Below are positions 8,293 through 17,038 of a stretch of DNA of 56,888 nt, piece after piece; position 1 is the first letter of the stretch, and each line of letters opens with the position of its first letter. Under the pieces are notes generated by a model. It was not told the origin of the DNA, searched no databases, and was given only the letters and a program-made list of their open reading frames with translations. The position numbers were made by a program, and so were the translations under genes. This stretch comes from Candidatus Aminicenantes bacterium UBA6072 (GTDB taxonomy: Bacteria > Acidobacteriota > Aminicenantia > UBA2199). Location: NCBI GenBank assembly GCA_002436105.1, contig DIXU01000018.1, positions 1 through 56,888 of the forward strand. The letters run 5' to 3'.

Positions 8293-11187
8293 TCACTCTT
8301 TTATCGCGAAATCCTGCTTCAGCTTGGACTGAAAGAGACCGATCTGGGAAAAAATCGACTTCAGGGTATCGATCTCGATGGCGGACAGGTCCCGCAACTC
8401 CACAAAATGGTCCATGTCCCGGTTTTCCCTGAAGGCCTTGGCCTGGCTGCGAAACTGGAGGACATGCAGGAAATCAAAGGCATAGAGCAGGTCATGAAGG
8501 AACGGGGCGCTGAAAACCTCGCGCTCGTACAGGCGGCGCATGCGCTGGATGGTGTTGGTCTCGCCGATCTCATGAACCATGGCATACAAGCGGACCAGGT
8601 TGACGATCACCCGGGTGGCGTTCTTGATATTGACGCTGTTTTCATGTCCCGCCCCGGATTCGGTGTGAATTTTCCCGAACAGCCCCAGCGGGGTCTTGTA
8701 GCCCATGCAGACTCGGGCCAGGTGAGCGAAAAACGCGGGATGGGCCTTCAAGGCGACCGCGATATGCCCGTTCAGGTCCTGCGCCAGGCTCAGGTCGCCA
8801 TGCACCGCGCGCAAATCGAAAAACGTGGTGATGTCCAGAAGATTCTGCGGCTCGGGCTCCGCGATCCATTGGCTGAAGTATTGCTTCCAGACCGACAGGC
8901 TTTGATTCCAGCGGGGATTCCCGGCCATGATCCCGCCCTTGCACAATGCGAAGCCCGACCGGGCCAGGAGTTCGTTCATCCGCGAGGCGAAGCGCAGGAA
9001 ATAGTCCTGAACCATGACCGCTTGCGGGCCGTCGACGTCACGGTAGATCAAGGCGTTGTCCTGGTCGGTCAGCAGCGTCTGTTCCGCCCGCCCCTCGCTC
9101 CCCAGGGCAATGAATGCGAATGGGACCGGCGGGGCGCCCAGTTCGGTCACGGTCAGCGCGATCAGCTTCCGGCTGATGCCATCGGTCACGGAGGAGATCA
9201 GCCGCGTGATCAGGCCGGTGCGGGCACCGCCCGTCACCAGGGCGCCGACAAAGACGGGCAGGCGGGGAAAGACCGAGCGGATATCCTCCAGCGTCGCCGC
9301 GTTGCGGATGCGGGACAGGAGCATTTTTTCGCTGCCTTGGAGCATCATGTCCGAGTCATCGCGCCTGAACATCCCGGCGATCCGGTCCCCTTTCCTGACC
9401 GCCAGCCGGCCGATCCCCTCCCTGCGCATGAGGAGGATCGCCTCGGCGACCGGGGTGCTCTCATCCACGCCGATCACGGGCGAGCTCATCACCTCAAGAA
9501 CAGGGCGGCTGGAGTCCAGGCCGGCGGCGACCGCGCGGCGGCGGATGTCGTGGTCGGTGACAATGCCCACGACCTCGCCCGCAGGGGTGCGGAGCAGCAG
9601 TTCATCCCGGTCGTGGCCGGTCATCAACACCGCCGCCTCGCGGATGGCGGCGTGGATGCCGCAATAGAGGGGCTCAACGGCGAGGGTTCCCAGCGCCTGG
9701 TTTAAAAAAGAGAGCGTGGACTGCATTTCCAGCAGCGCGTCGTCCCGCCATTCCTGCCGCTCCCTGAATTCCGTGATGTCCGCAAAAATTCCCGTTGTGC
9801 CGGTCACCCGGCCGCTGCCGTCCCGATCGACCTGCGCGCAAAGGGAAAAGACGCGTATCCCCCGCTCCCGGGTCCGGACATGAAGGGGATACTCCCTGAC
9901 CAGGCCCTGGCGCCCAAGCCGCAGCACCAATCCCTTCCATTCTTCCCGGTCGGCGATGAAATCGAGCAGGTCCAGATCCAGCACTTGCCGCCGGGAGGAA
10001 TATCCGAGCAACGCCACTCCCCGGCCATTGATATCGATGATCCGGCCCTTGCGGCCCGGCGCGACCCGGAAGAATCCGGCGCCGAGCAATTCGGCGGACC
10101 GCGCCAGCTCGCCGACGGACCCGGCGCCCTCCCCTTCCTCCTTTTCCGCGGGGGTGAGTTCCCTGACCATGGCGATCACTCCCCGTTTTCCGGCCAGCAT
10201 GACCTTTGACAGGGAGAGGATGACGGCCGCCGAACTCCCGGACGCCATCAGGATCCGGGTCTCGAGCTGGAGATAGTTCCCGTCCTCCCTGAAAAAATCA
10301 GCGAGGCGCTGCCTGTCCCGCCCGCGGCCGGGATCGACGATCTCATGAAGATCCTCGCTGATGCGCTCCAGCACGCTCCCCGACAGGATCTCGCGGGCCC
10401 TGGGGTTGGCATAAATGGTCTTCCCCTCCAGGACCATCCAGGTCCCTTCGGTCGAGGCTTCCACCAGGGCCTTGTACTTTTCCCGCGATTCCTTCAATTC
10501 GGACTCGGCCCGCGAACGCCGCTTCTCCACGAACAAGTTCTGGCGGGCGATGAACGTCAGGAGCAGGCCCATCAGGATCGAGATCACGAGGGACACCAGC
10601 GTCAGGCGCCCGCGGATGGCCGCCGTCTCCCGGCGCACGTCCTCGATATAAACGCCCGTGCCGATGATCCAGCCCCAGGGGCGGAATTCCTTGACATAGG
10701 ATATCTTGGGGACCAGGCGCGCGCTGTCGTCCATCCATTGCCAGATGTAATCGACATAGCCCTCGCCGCCCCGCTCCACCGCCTGGACCATCTCCACAAA
10801 GAGTTTTTTGCCCTCGGGGTCCTTGAAGTCGGAAAGATCGCGGCCGTTCAGATCCGGGCGGTAGGGATGCATGATCATGCGCGGCTGACGGTCGGTGATC
10901 CAGCAATAATCCTTGTTGTCGATCCCATAGCGCAGGTGCCGCAGGGCGGCGACCGCCTTCTTCCTGGCCTCGTCCGCGCTGATCCGGCCCGCGGCGGCAT
11001 CGCGCTCATGCCGGGAAACGATGCTGATCGAGGCCTGCACCAGCTCGCGGATCATTTCCTTCTTCCCGTTCAGCATGTTCTGCTCGAAATACGGGATGAT
11101 GAAGCGGAAGATCAGGACGATGAACAAGCCGATGGCCAGGAGGGTGGGGAGGATGATGTTCAGGAAAAAGTTCCTGCGGTTGATCAT
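8293..11187 (-). CDS. Membrane signalling protein: Cache-PAS-PAS-CBS-DUF294 nucleotidyltransferase-like
   Basis: A 964-residue protein. One N-terminal membrane helix (ILPTLLAIGLFIVLIF) leads into an extracytoplasmic Cache domain (YCWITDRQPRMIMHPY, WGWIIGTGVYIEDV). A second helix near residue 200 follows, then two PAS domains (about 240-490), a CBS pair (about 530-640, GIVTDHDIRRRAV and RREGIGRLAV), and a DUF294 nucleotidyltransferase-like domain with ALGSEGRAEQT and TDQDNALIY near residue 696, then the DUF294 C-terminal domain. DUF294-CBS proteins often accompany acetate symporters and are thought to control them. The start at MINRRNFF is chosen because AGGAAAGG precedes it and the upstream gene ends 14 bp away. 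It is the last gene of the actP operon. Confidence 0.85.
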   Translation of the reverse strand: MINRRNFFLNIILPTLLAIGLFIVLIFRFIIPYFEQNMLNGKKEMIRELVQASISIVSRHERDAAAGRISADEARKKAVAALRHLRYGIDNKDYCWITDRQPRMIMHPYRPDLNGRDLSDFKDPEGKKLFVEMVQAVERGGEGYVDYIWQWMDDSARLVPKISYVKEFRPWGWIIGTGVYIEDVRRETAAIRGRLTLVSLVISILMGLLLTFIARQNLFVEKRRSRAESELKESREKYKALVEASTEGTWMVLEGKTIYANPRAREILSGSVLERISEDLHEIVDPGRGRDRQRLADFFREDGNYLQLETRILMASGSSAAVILSLSKVMLAGKRGVIAMVRELTPAEKEEGEGAGSVGELARSAELLGAGFFRVAPGRKGRIIDINGRGVALLGYSSRRQVLDLDLLDFIADREEWKGLVLRLGRQGLVREYPLHVRTRERGIRVFSLCAQVDRDGSGRVTGTTGIFADITEFRERQEWRDDALLEMQSTLSFLNQALGTLAVEPLYCGIHAAIREAAVLMTGHDRDELLLRTPAGEVVGIVTDHDIRRRAVAAGLDSSRPVLEVMSSPVIGVDESTPVAEAILLMRREGIGRLAVRKGDRIAGMFRRDDSDMMLQGSEKMLLSRIRNAATLEDIRSVFPRLPVFVGALVTGGARTGLITRLISSVTDGISRKLIALTVTELGAPPVPFAFIALGSEGRAEQTLLTDQDNALIYRDVDGPQAVMVQDYFLRFASRMNELLARSGFALCKGGIMAGNPRWNQSLSVWKQYFSQWIAEPEPQNLLDITTFFDLRAVHGDLSLAQDLNGHIAVALKAHPAFFAHLARVCMGYKTPLGLFGKIHTESGAGHENSVNIKNATRVIVNLVRLYAMVHEIGETNTIQRMRRLYEREVFSAPFLHDLLYAFDFLHVLQFRSQAKAFRENRDMDHFVELRDLSAIEIDTLKSIFSQIGLFQSKLKQDFAIKE

Positions 11188-11200
11188 GCCTTTCCTTTTC

Positions 11201-11980
11201 TCATCGGCGCGACCCGATCGCATATCTCCCCGCCTTCAGGGGCACGGCCTCGACGGTGCACAGCTTCGTGTCCAGCACCAGCACCCCGTTCCTGCCGCCG
11301 GTGCTGGCCGTGCAGGGACATACGTATTGTACCATTTCCCCGCCCATTTTCACCTTGCGGAACCGCGAAAAGGAAAAATCGGCGCGATCGGCCCGCCCCA
11401 GGCCGGGGGGATGAAGATGGCCCGAAAAACCGAAGGCGCATTGCTGTGCTTCCATGAATTGAAAATGCCGGTGAAAATCCCAGGCGTTTTCGGGGCGCCA
11501 CAACAGCGACCCCGTCAGGTCGGGATACAGGGAGTGCGAGAACAGGACGCGAGCGTCACCGGTTTCAACGGCCAGGAACTCCGGCAGCGAGGAAAGGTAA
11601 TCGATCTCCTTCCTGCCCAGCATGGCGGAAAGCTCCCGCGGTTCATAGAGCCAAACGCTGCCCCTTGCCAATTCCTCCCTGTCCCTGAAATCCATGGCGT
11701 ACCAGTCCGCGGGGAAGGTGAAGAGGGAATTGCCCGCCGGCAGGCGGCGGACGGCGAACAGGTCGTGGTTGCCGATGACCGCGTGGCGGCAATTTTCGCG
11801 GACCATGGCCAGGCAGCGGGAGGCATTGCGGCTGTTCAGGTGGCGGTAGACCAGGACATCGAATCCGACGATGTCGCCCAGGCAGGCGATGTCGTCGCAA
11901 TTCCTCTTTTCAAGGATGCGGAGCGCCTCGGCCAGGCGTTCCGCGTCCTCATGGATGTCGCTGACGACTCCCAATCTCAT
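11201..11980 (-). CDS. Calcineurin-like metallophosphoesterase
   Basis: A 259-residue soluble protein with all the metal-binding motifs of the family: SDIHED at the N terminus, GDIVGFD, GNHDLF, FSHSLYP and GHLHPPG. Enzymes of this YfcE/MJ0936-like type hydrolyse phosphodiesters or phosphomonoesters; the substrate here is unknown. The gene lies between actP (62 bp upstream) and the DUF294 sensor gene (13 bp downstream) and is almost certainly co-transcribed, so a role in the same signalling circuit, for example degrading a nucleotide messenger, is possible but is my inference. Confidence 0.8.
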   Translation of the reverse strand: MRLGVVSDIHEDAERLAEALRILEKRNCDDIACLGDIVGFDVLVYRHLNSRNASRCLAMVRENCRHAVIGNHDLFAVRRLPAGNSLFTFPADWYAMDFRDREELARGSVWLYEPRELSAMLGRKEIDYLSSLPEFLAVETGDARVLFSHSLYPDLTGSLLWRPENAWDFHRHFQFMEAQQCAFGFSGHLHPPGLGRADRADFSFSRFRKVKMGGEMVQYVCPCTASTGGRNGVLVLDTKLCTVEAVPLKAGRYAIGSRR

Positions 11981-12042
11981 CGGACCCCCCGCATCTTCCC
12001 CCTTCGTTCATCTCCTGCCGCAAACCGTCAAGCCCCCGTTGC

Positions 12043-13950
12043 CTACGCTTTTTTCGCGGCCCGCTTGCCGGTCAGCAGCGAGGCCACGACCAGGGTGATG
12101 AATCCAAGCGGGATGGAGATGATCCCGGGGTTCTGCAGGGGGATCGGGGCTTGCGCAGGCGACAGCCCGTAGATCTCGTACAAGGTGGGCGAAAACAGGA
12201 TGATGCCCAATGAGGACAGCACGCCGACGCTGATGGCCCAGGATATCCCCCGGGAGGTCGTCTTCTTCCAGAACAGGAGCATGAGGATCGCGGGCAGGTT
12301 GGCCGACGCCGCGATCGCGAAAGCCAGGCCCACGAGGAAGTTGACGTTTTGCTTCTCGAATATGATGCCCAGGATGATGGCGACGATCCCCACTGCGACG
12401 GCGGCGATCCTGCCGGCCTTGACCTTTCCCTTTTCGCTCATTTCGATCTTCAGGAACTTGTCCATCAGGTCATGGGCCACGGCCCCCGAGGCGGCGACGA
12501 TCAAGCCGCTGACCGTGCCCAGGATGGTGGCGAAGGCGATGGCCGAGATGATGGAAAAGAGGGTCAGGCCGAATGTCTTTGCCAGCAGCGGCGCCGACAT
12601 GTTCGAGTTCTGCACGTCAAGGCCGCCGTTGATCATGGCTCCCGTGCCCATGAACAGCGTTAAAATATAGAACAGCCCGATCGCCGAGATGGCCACGATC
12701 GTCGACTTGCGGGCCGCCCTCTGGCTGGGAACCGTGTAATAGCGGATCAGGATATGCGGCAGGGCGGACGTGCCCAGGAACAGGGCCAGCATCAGGGAAA
12801 GGAAATCGAGGCGCGACCAGATCGTGGCCCCCTTGTCGAGCTTGTAATACAAACCGGGCTTGATCACTTCCCTGCCCGGCGTGACGTTCTGGTAGAAGAG
12901 CCTGACGTTCTCGGAGCCGAAGCGGAAGGCTTTCGAGGTGAAACGGGTGATCTCCGAGTCCTTGATGCGGTTGAGGAAGGCGAAGGGGCCCAGCGGTCCC
13001 GTCGCCGCGACTTCCTTGCCGTCGACGACGATCTTGTTGACATGCCCGACCTGGTAAAATTTCCTGTTTTCCTTCGGTTCCCCGTTGTACAGGACGGTGC
13101 CGTCCTCCAGGGACACGATGGAAAGCGCTTCCTCCAGAATGGGCTTCGCGCCGGCGGCGGCCAGCTTCCACCAGGAGGTCACGCCGTTCCTTTCCAGCTT
13201 CACGAACGTCAGCTCCCCTTCCCGGTGCTGGCCGAGCACGCGGTAATCGGGGTGGGCCACACCCTGCACCCGGCCCGCGGACAACGAAGCCTCCAGGGTG
13301 ACGAAGCGGTGGTATTCCTTGCTGGGGCTCAGGTTGATGCCCTTGTTCAGCACCATCACCACCAGGGCGAAGGAGAAAACGATCAGCAGGGCACCCTTGA
13401 TGAATTGCACGTAGGTCGTCGAGGTCATGCCCGCCGTGGCCACGATGAAGATCACCACCGAGCCCACGATCACGACCCCGATCCAATGGGGAAGGCCGAG
13501 AAGCGGGGTGACCAGGGCGCCGGCGCCGACCATCTGCGGGATCAGGTAGAAGATGGAGACCACCAGCGTGCTGATGGCCGCGGTCAGCTTGATGGACCGG
13601 GAGTTGAACTTGGCGTCCAGGGCGTCGGCGAACGTATATTTCCCCATCCGTTTCAGGGGCTCGGCCACGAGGAAAAGGGCCACGACCCAGCCGGCCAGGT
13701 AGCCGATGGAGTAGAGAAAACCGTCATAGCCAAAAAAGGCGATCATGCCGCAGATGCCCAGGAAGGAGGCGGCCGAGAGATAATCGCCGGCGAAGGCGAT
13801 GCCATTGACCAGCCAGTGGATCTGGCCGCCGGCCGCGTAATAGCCGCTGGCGGATTTCGCCTTGCGGGCGAAGAAAAAGGAGAGCCCGAGAACGGACAGA
13901 ACGAAAATGCCGAAGATGACGATCGCGGTGAAGGAGACCTGGTAGATCAT
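12043..13950 (-). CDS. Cation:acetate-type symporter, SSS family (VC_2705-like)
   Basis: A 635-residue sodium:solute symporter with the SSS core: YYAAGGQIHWLVNGIAFAGDYLSAASFLGI near the N terminus, GMTSTTYVQFIKG, and a C-terminal half with ATILGTVSGLIVAASGAVAHDL. It matches ActP-like monocarboxylate symporters rather than proline carriers. Residues about 210-370 form a large hydrophilic insertion between membrane helices that classical ActP lacks; the VC_2705 subfamily has such an insertion. The start overlaps the DUF485 gene by 4 bp (ATGA), as in yjcH-actP of other bacteria. It probably takes up acetate or a related short carboxylate. Confidence 0.88.
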   Translation of the reverse strand: MIYQVSFTAIVIFGIFVLSVLGLSFFFARKAKSASGYYAAGGQIHWLVNGIAFAGDYLSAASFLGICGMIAFFGYDGFLYSIGYLAGWVVALFLVAEPLKRMGKYTFADALDAKFNSRSIKLTAAISTLVVSIFYLIPQMVGAGALVTPLLGLPHWIGVVIVGSVVIFIVATAGMTSTTYVQFIKGALLIVFSFALVVMVLNKGINLSPSKEYHRFVTLEASLSAGRVQGVAHPDYRVLGQHREGELTFVKLERNGVTSWWKLAAAGAKPILEEALSIVSLEDGTVLYNGEPKENRKFYQVGHVNKIVVDGKEVAATGPLGPFAFLNRIKDSEITRFTSKAFRFGSENVRLFYQNVTPGREVIKPGLYYKLDKGATIWSRLDFLSLMLALFLGTSALPHILIRYYTVPSQRAARKSTIVAISAIGLFYILTLFMGTGAMINGGLDVQNSNMSAPLLAKTFGLTLFSIISAIAFATILGTVSGLIVAASGAVAHDLMDKFLKIEMSEKGKVKAGRIAAVAVGIVAIILGIIFEKQNVNFLVGLAFAIAASANLPAILMLLFWKKTTSRGISWAISVGVLSSLGIILFSPTLYEIYGLSPAQAPIPLQNPGIISIPLGFITLVVASLLTGKRAAKKA

Positions 13951-14228
13951 TCCGCACCTCCCGCGTTCATCCTGTTTTCATAGCGCGTGCACAAGAAATT
14001 GTAGATCAGCCCCATGAGCACCGCCAGCAGGATCAGGCCGAAGCCGTACACGGCGGCCAGGTTCTGGCCGCCGATCACCTCCGCGCCCATGGCCCTGGGG
14101 AACATCATGCCGATGAAAACGAATCCTGCATACACGACCATGTAAAAAAGGAACATGAATATCCCCAGCCTTGTCTTCTTGGGGATCGAGCGGTCCGTGC
14201 CCGTTTCAGAAATCGGTTCATGCAACAT
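13947..14228 (-). CDS. DUF485 membrane protein (YjcH-like)
   Basis: A 93-residue protein with a cytoplasmic N terminus and two membrane helices (IFMFLFYMVVYAGFVFIGM and AAVYGFGLILLAVLMGLIY), ending in a short basic tail with YNFLCTRYENR. This is the DUF485 pattern. These small proteins are nearly always encoded directly before ActP-type symporters and are thought to act as accessory subunits. The start has GGAGG six bases upstream, and the gene overlaps actP by 4 bp. Confidence 0.88.
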   Translation of the reverse strand: MLHEPISETGTDRSIPKKTRLGIFMFLFYMVVYAGFVFIGMMFPRAMGAEVIGGQNLAAVYGFGLILLAVLMGLIYNFLCTRYENRMNAGGAE

Positions 14229-14559
14229 GAATACCTCCGTTCAGAAAATATCGCTTATTCAAAAATGCGGCCCATATTACCCATAAACAGTGAATATGTC
14301 AATCCGCCGCATGGCCTCATCACCCATCAGCTTGAAGAGGGTATCGTTGACTCATATATAAATCTACCTGAAGCAAACGCTAATGCAAGTACCGGCTCAA
14401 GGCGATTGATACATAAGCGGACCTCCCTTTGGGCCACCTGGCCACTCAGGGACGCCACTTAGAGATGCCCGGTTCCTTATGCAAGCACTCCCCCATTCCC
14501 ATGCGGGCGGGTCTTGTGCGGCCGCGGCCGCCGTGGCATAATCCCCGGATCAGGTGCCG
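14229..14559. other. Divergent spacer between the actP operon and a methyltransferase gene
   Basis: A 331-bp gap. The left end carries the actP operon promoter; the right end carries the methyltransferase ribosome binding site. Nothing else is recognisable. Confidence 0.5.
14274..14302 (-). promoter_or_regulatory. Sigma70-type promoter of the DUF485-actP operon
   Basis: On the minus strand TTGACA and TAATAT are separated by 17 bp. Transcription would start near 14267, about 40 bases before the DUF485 start codon, and would cover the symporter, phosphoesterase and DUF294 sensor genes. Confidence 0.75.
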
Positions 14560-15429
14560 ATGAGCGAATCCGACCATTCCCCGCTTCCCTTCGCTGTGCT
14601 CTCCAGGTTCCAGGCAGCCGAGCTGCTGCGGGCCCGGGAGGCGGGCCGCCCGAGCGCTGGGACCTCCCTCGACCTCGGGCTCAGCCGGCAGGAGGTCGGG
14701 CTCGACGCCACGGGCGTCCATGCCGACGGGCGGCTGCTTCTCGCCTGGGCGCAACTGCAGGCCATCGCCGGGTCGGAAAACGGCTGCTTCCGGGTCCGGG
14801 ACGGCACCTGCGAGGAGATCCGCGGTTTTTCCGAGTCGAGCCAACGCCCCTGCCGCCTGTTCCCGACCGCGGAGGCCCCGGGGCTGATGATCGCCGGCTT
14901 CACCATGCACCGCTTCAAGGGCATCTCGCCGCGCCGGGCGGCGCTGGAGATGGTCAGGGCCGCTGCGCCGGTCCGCGGCCGGGTGCTCGACACCGCCACC
15001 GGGCTCGGCTATGCGGCCATCGCCGAGGCCGCCGGTGCCGCCGAGGTGGTCACCATCGAGATCGATCCCGGCGTCGTGGAAATGGCGCGCGCCAACCCCT
15101 GGTCGCAGGCGCTGTTCCAGCACCCCGCCATCCGCCGCATTCTCGGCGACAGCAGCGAGGAGATCGGCAAATTCCCCGACCGCCACTTCAGCGTCATCAT
15201 CCATGATCCGCCCAGCATGAGCCTGGCGGGCGACCTCTATGCCGGGACCTTTTACCGCCAGGCCTGGCGCGTGCTGGCCGCCAACGGCCGCATGTTTCAC
15301 TACCTGGGCGACCCGGGCAGCTCCCTGGGCAAGCGCGTGGCCCCGGGGGTCATGCAGCGCCTGCGCGCGGCCGGTTTCCAGCGCATCGTCCCGAAACCGG
15401 CCGCCCATGGAGTCCTGGCCTGCAAATAA
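14560..15429 (+). CDS. Class I SAM-dependent methyltransferase-like protein
   Basis: A 289-residue protein. The N-terminal 120 residues have no motif I recognise. The C-terminal part has the Rossmann methyltransferase core: RVLDTATGLGYAAIAEA (motif I), VVTIEIDPGVVEMAR (motif II) and VIIHDPPSMS (motif IV), then WRVLAANGRMFHYLGDP. The overall pattern recalls the COG2521-type predicted archaeal methyltransferases. The substrate is unknown; the DPPS motif leans toward RNA or nitrogen substrates, but that is weak. A GTG two codons upstream is an alternative start; the ATG is favoured because of GGATCAGG seven bases before it. Confidence 0.7.
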   Translation: MSESDHSPLPFAVLSRFQAAELLRAREAGRPSAGTSLDLGLSRQEVGLDATGVHADGRLLLAWAQLQAIAGSENGCFRVRDGTCEEIRGFSESSQRPCRLFPTAEAPGLMIAGFTMHRFKGISPRRAALEMVRAAAPVRGRVLDTATGLGYAAIAEAAGAAEVVTIEIDPGVVEMARANPWSQALFQHPAIRRILGDSSEEIGKFPDRHFSVIIHDPPSMSLAGDLYAGTFYRQAWRVLAANGRMFHYLGDPGSSLGKRVAPGVMQRLRAAGFQRIVPKPAAHGVLACK

Positions 15430-15510
15430 GGGATCAGCGGCCGCCTCTCCTCCGGGCGCATCCCGCAAATTCGCCATCCTGTTCATTTGCCCCCGGGCCG
15501 AGCCCTGAGC

Positions 15511-15539
15511 TTTACAAACCCCGGCGCGGCCGCTACAAT
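15511..15539 (+). promoter_or_regulatory. Sigma70-type promoter for the M20 peptidase gene
   Basis: TTTACA and TACAAT are separated by 17 bp, ending 28 bases before the peptidase start codon. Confidence 0.6.
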
Positions 15540-15567
15540 GTGTTGAAAATCCACAGCGAGGTGAAGC

Positions 15568-16641
15568 ATGTCGCAGAGAATGATAAAGCAGTTCATGGAG
15601 ATGGTGCAGATCGACAGCGAATCGGGCAACGAGGCCCGCTTCATCGACTACCTGCTGAAGGAATTCAAGAAGCTGGGGGCGGCGGCGAAAAAGGACGCCT
15701 ACGGCAACCTGGTGGCCAAGCTCCCGGCCAAAAACAGCAAAAGCAAGGAACCGATCCTCCTCTCCTGCCATGCCGACACCGTCCAGCCCGGCAAAGGCAT
15801 CAGGCCGAAACTGGTGAAAGGCGTGATCCGCTCCTCGGGCGACACCATCCTGGGCGCCGACGACAAGGCCGGCATCGCCGAGATGCTCGAGGCGCTGCGA
15901 CTGGCCCCGGTGCGGCCGCCGGTCGAGGTGGCGATCAGCCGCCAGGAGGAAGTGGGGCTGCACGGGGTCAAGAACCTCGACTTCAGGCTGCTGAAGGCCA
16001 GGCGCGGCTTCCTGCTGGACAACGACACCCTGGACACCATCGTCATCGGCGGCCCCTCCTACTTCGCCATCGACGTCGAGGTCACCGGGCGCTCGGCCCA
16101 CGCCGGCATGGAGCCCGAGAAGGGGATCAACGCCATCGCCGCCGCCGCCAGGGCCATCGCCGCCCTGAAGCTGGGGCGTCTCGACCATGAAACCACGGCC
16201 AACGTCGGCGTGATCAGCGGCGGCATCATCCGCAACGGCGTGCCGGCGACCGCCTGCTTCCTGGCCGAGTGCCGCAGCCTGAAGCACAAGAAGGCCCAGG
16301 CGCTGGCCATTGAGATGGAAAAGATCATCCGGCGCGAGGTGGCCAAGGCGGGGGCCAAGGTGGTCATCAAGACCGACAACCTGTGCCGGGCGGTAGAGAT
16401 CTCGCCCAACGCCTGGACCGTGGTCACGGCGCAGAAAGCCCTGCGCACCGTCGGCATCAAGGCCAAGACCACGTTCATCACCGGCTTCACCGACGCCTCG
16501 ATCTACAACAACAAGGGGATCGAGATGGCGGTGGTGGGTATCGGCGCCCGCGACGAGCATTCCACCACGGAGCACATCCTCGTCGCCGACATGGAGAAGG
16601 CCCTGCGCATGCTGGTGGAAATACTGAGGCTTTCGGCATAG
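15568..16641 (+). CDS. M20-family metallopeptidase, tripeptidase-T-like
   Basis: A 357-residue zinc peptidase that should release amino acids from short peptides in the cytoplasm. Metal and catalytic motifs are in order: SCHADTVQPGKG (first His and catalytic Asp), LGADDKAGIAEML (bridging Asp), SRQEEVGLHG (catalytic Glu and next ligand), GRSAHAGMEPEKGINAI (dimerisation-domain His) and DEHSTTEHI (last His). The length fits PepT-like single-chain M20 proteins. AGCGAGG lies upstream of the ATG and a promoter precedes it. The gene is monocistronic; a repeat-rich spacer follows. Confidence 0.88.
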   Translation: MSQRMIKQFMEMVQIDSESGNEARFIDYLLKEFKKLGAAAKKDAYGNLVAKLPAKNSKSKEPILLSCHADTVQPGKGIRPKLVKGVIRSSGDTILGADDKAGIAEMLEALRLAPVRPPVEVAISRQEEVGLHGVKNLDFRLLKARRGFLLDNDTLDTIVIGGPSYFAIDVEVTGRSAHAGMEPEKGINAIAAAARAIAALKLGRLDHETTANVGVISGGIIRNGVPATACFLAECRSLKHKKAQALAIEMEKIIRREVAKAGAKVVIKTDNLCRAVEISPNAWTVVTAQKALRTVGIKAKTTFITGFTDASIYNNKGIEMAVVGIGARDEHSTTEHILVADMEKALRMLVEILRLSA

Positions 16642-16665
16642 GACAAAAGAACGGAGAAGCCAGAG

Positions 16666-16749
16666 GTTCCATGTTCCACGTTCCATGTTCCATGTTCCAC
16701 GTTCCATGTTCCACGTTCCATGTTCCACGTTCCACGTTCCATGTTGCAC
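16666..16749 (+). repeat. Tandem heptamer satellite GTTCCAY x12
   Basis: Twelve consecutive 7-bp units, all GTTCCAC or GTTCCAT except the last (GTTGCAC). The C/T alternation at the seventh base is irregular. It starts 25 bp after the M20 peptidase stop codon. Confidence 0.95.
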
Positions 16750-16863
16750 GTTGGAAAATGATGTTTGGAGGGGTGCTGAGATTGCAGCAGATGCTGATCG
16801 CTGAAAGAATTAATCTCGGTGTAAGGCGAAAGGCATAGGAAAATAACAAAGAAGCGATCTGTC

Positions 16864-16891
16864 GTGATTCGTGATTCGTAATTCGTGATTC
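16864..16891 (+). repeat. Tandem heptamer satellite GTGATTC x4
   Basis: Four 7-bp units, three GTGATTC and one GTAATTC, in the same spacer as the GTTCCAY array but of unrelated sequence. Confidence 0.9.
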
Positions 16892-16979
16892 GAAGCAGAA
16901 TCAGTTTCCTGAGCTTCCTGTTGAAACGGTCATTGACACTGCCACTGAAATTCGATCGGCTCTCCTGCTGCCACCACCA

Positions 16980-17037
16980 CTATCACGACCACTCATTTCA
17001 ATGAATTTCCTGCTGGCACGGACACTGTCACCGACAC
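16980..17037 (+). repeat. 58-bp direct repeat, copy 1
   Basis: It matches 18670-18727 with five mismatches (about 91 % identity). The sequence is rich in CACTGACAC/TATCACNACC six-base periodicity. This copy ends one base before the stop codon of the SBBP lipoprotein gene; copy 2 lies beyond that gene's start, so the two copies bracket it. A shorter related run lies at about 20492-20521. Confidence 0.85.
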
Positions 17038-17038
17038 A

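Larger units (their letters stand above)
16642..17038. other. Repeat-packed intergenic region
   Basis: This 397-bp spacer holds no gene. In order it contains a twelve-copy GTTCCAY satellite, a four-copy GTGATTC satellite, and the right-hand 58-bp direct repeat whose partner lies at 18670-18727. The two convergent genes on either side are intact. Confidence 0.8.

Noticed and set aside
16666..16749. GTTCCAY array considered as a CRISPR or coding minisatellite
   Set aside because: Units are 7 bp without spacers, and the stretch lies outside both neighbouring genes.
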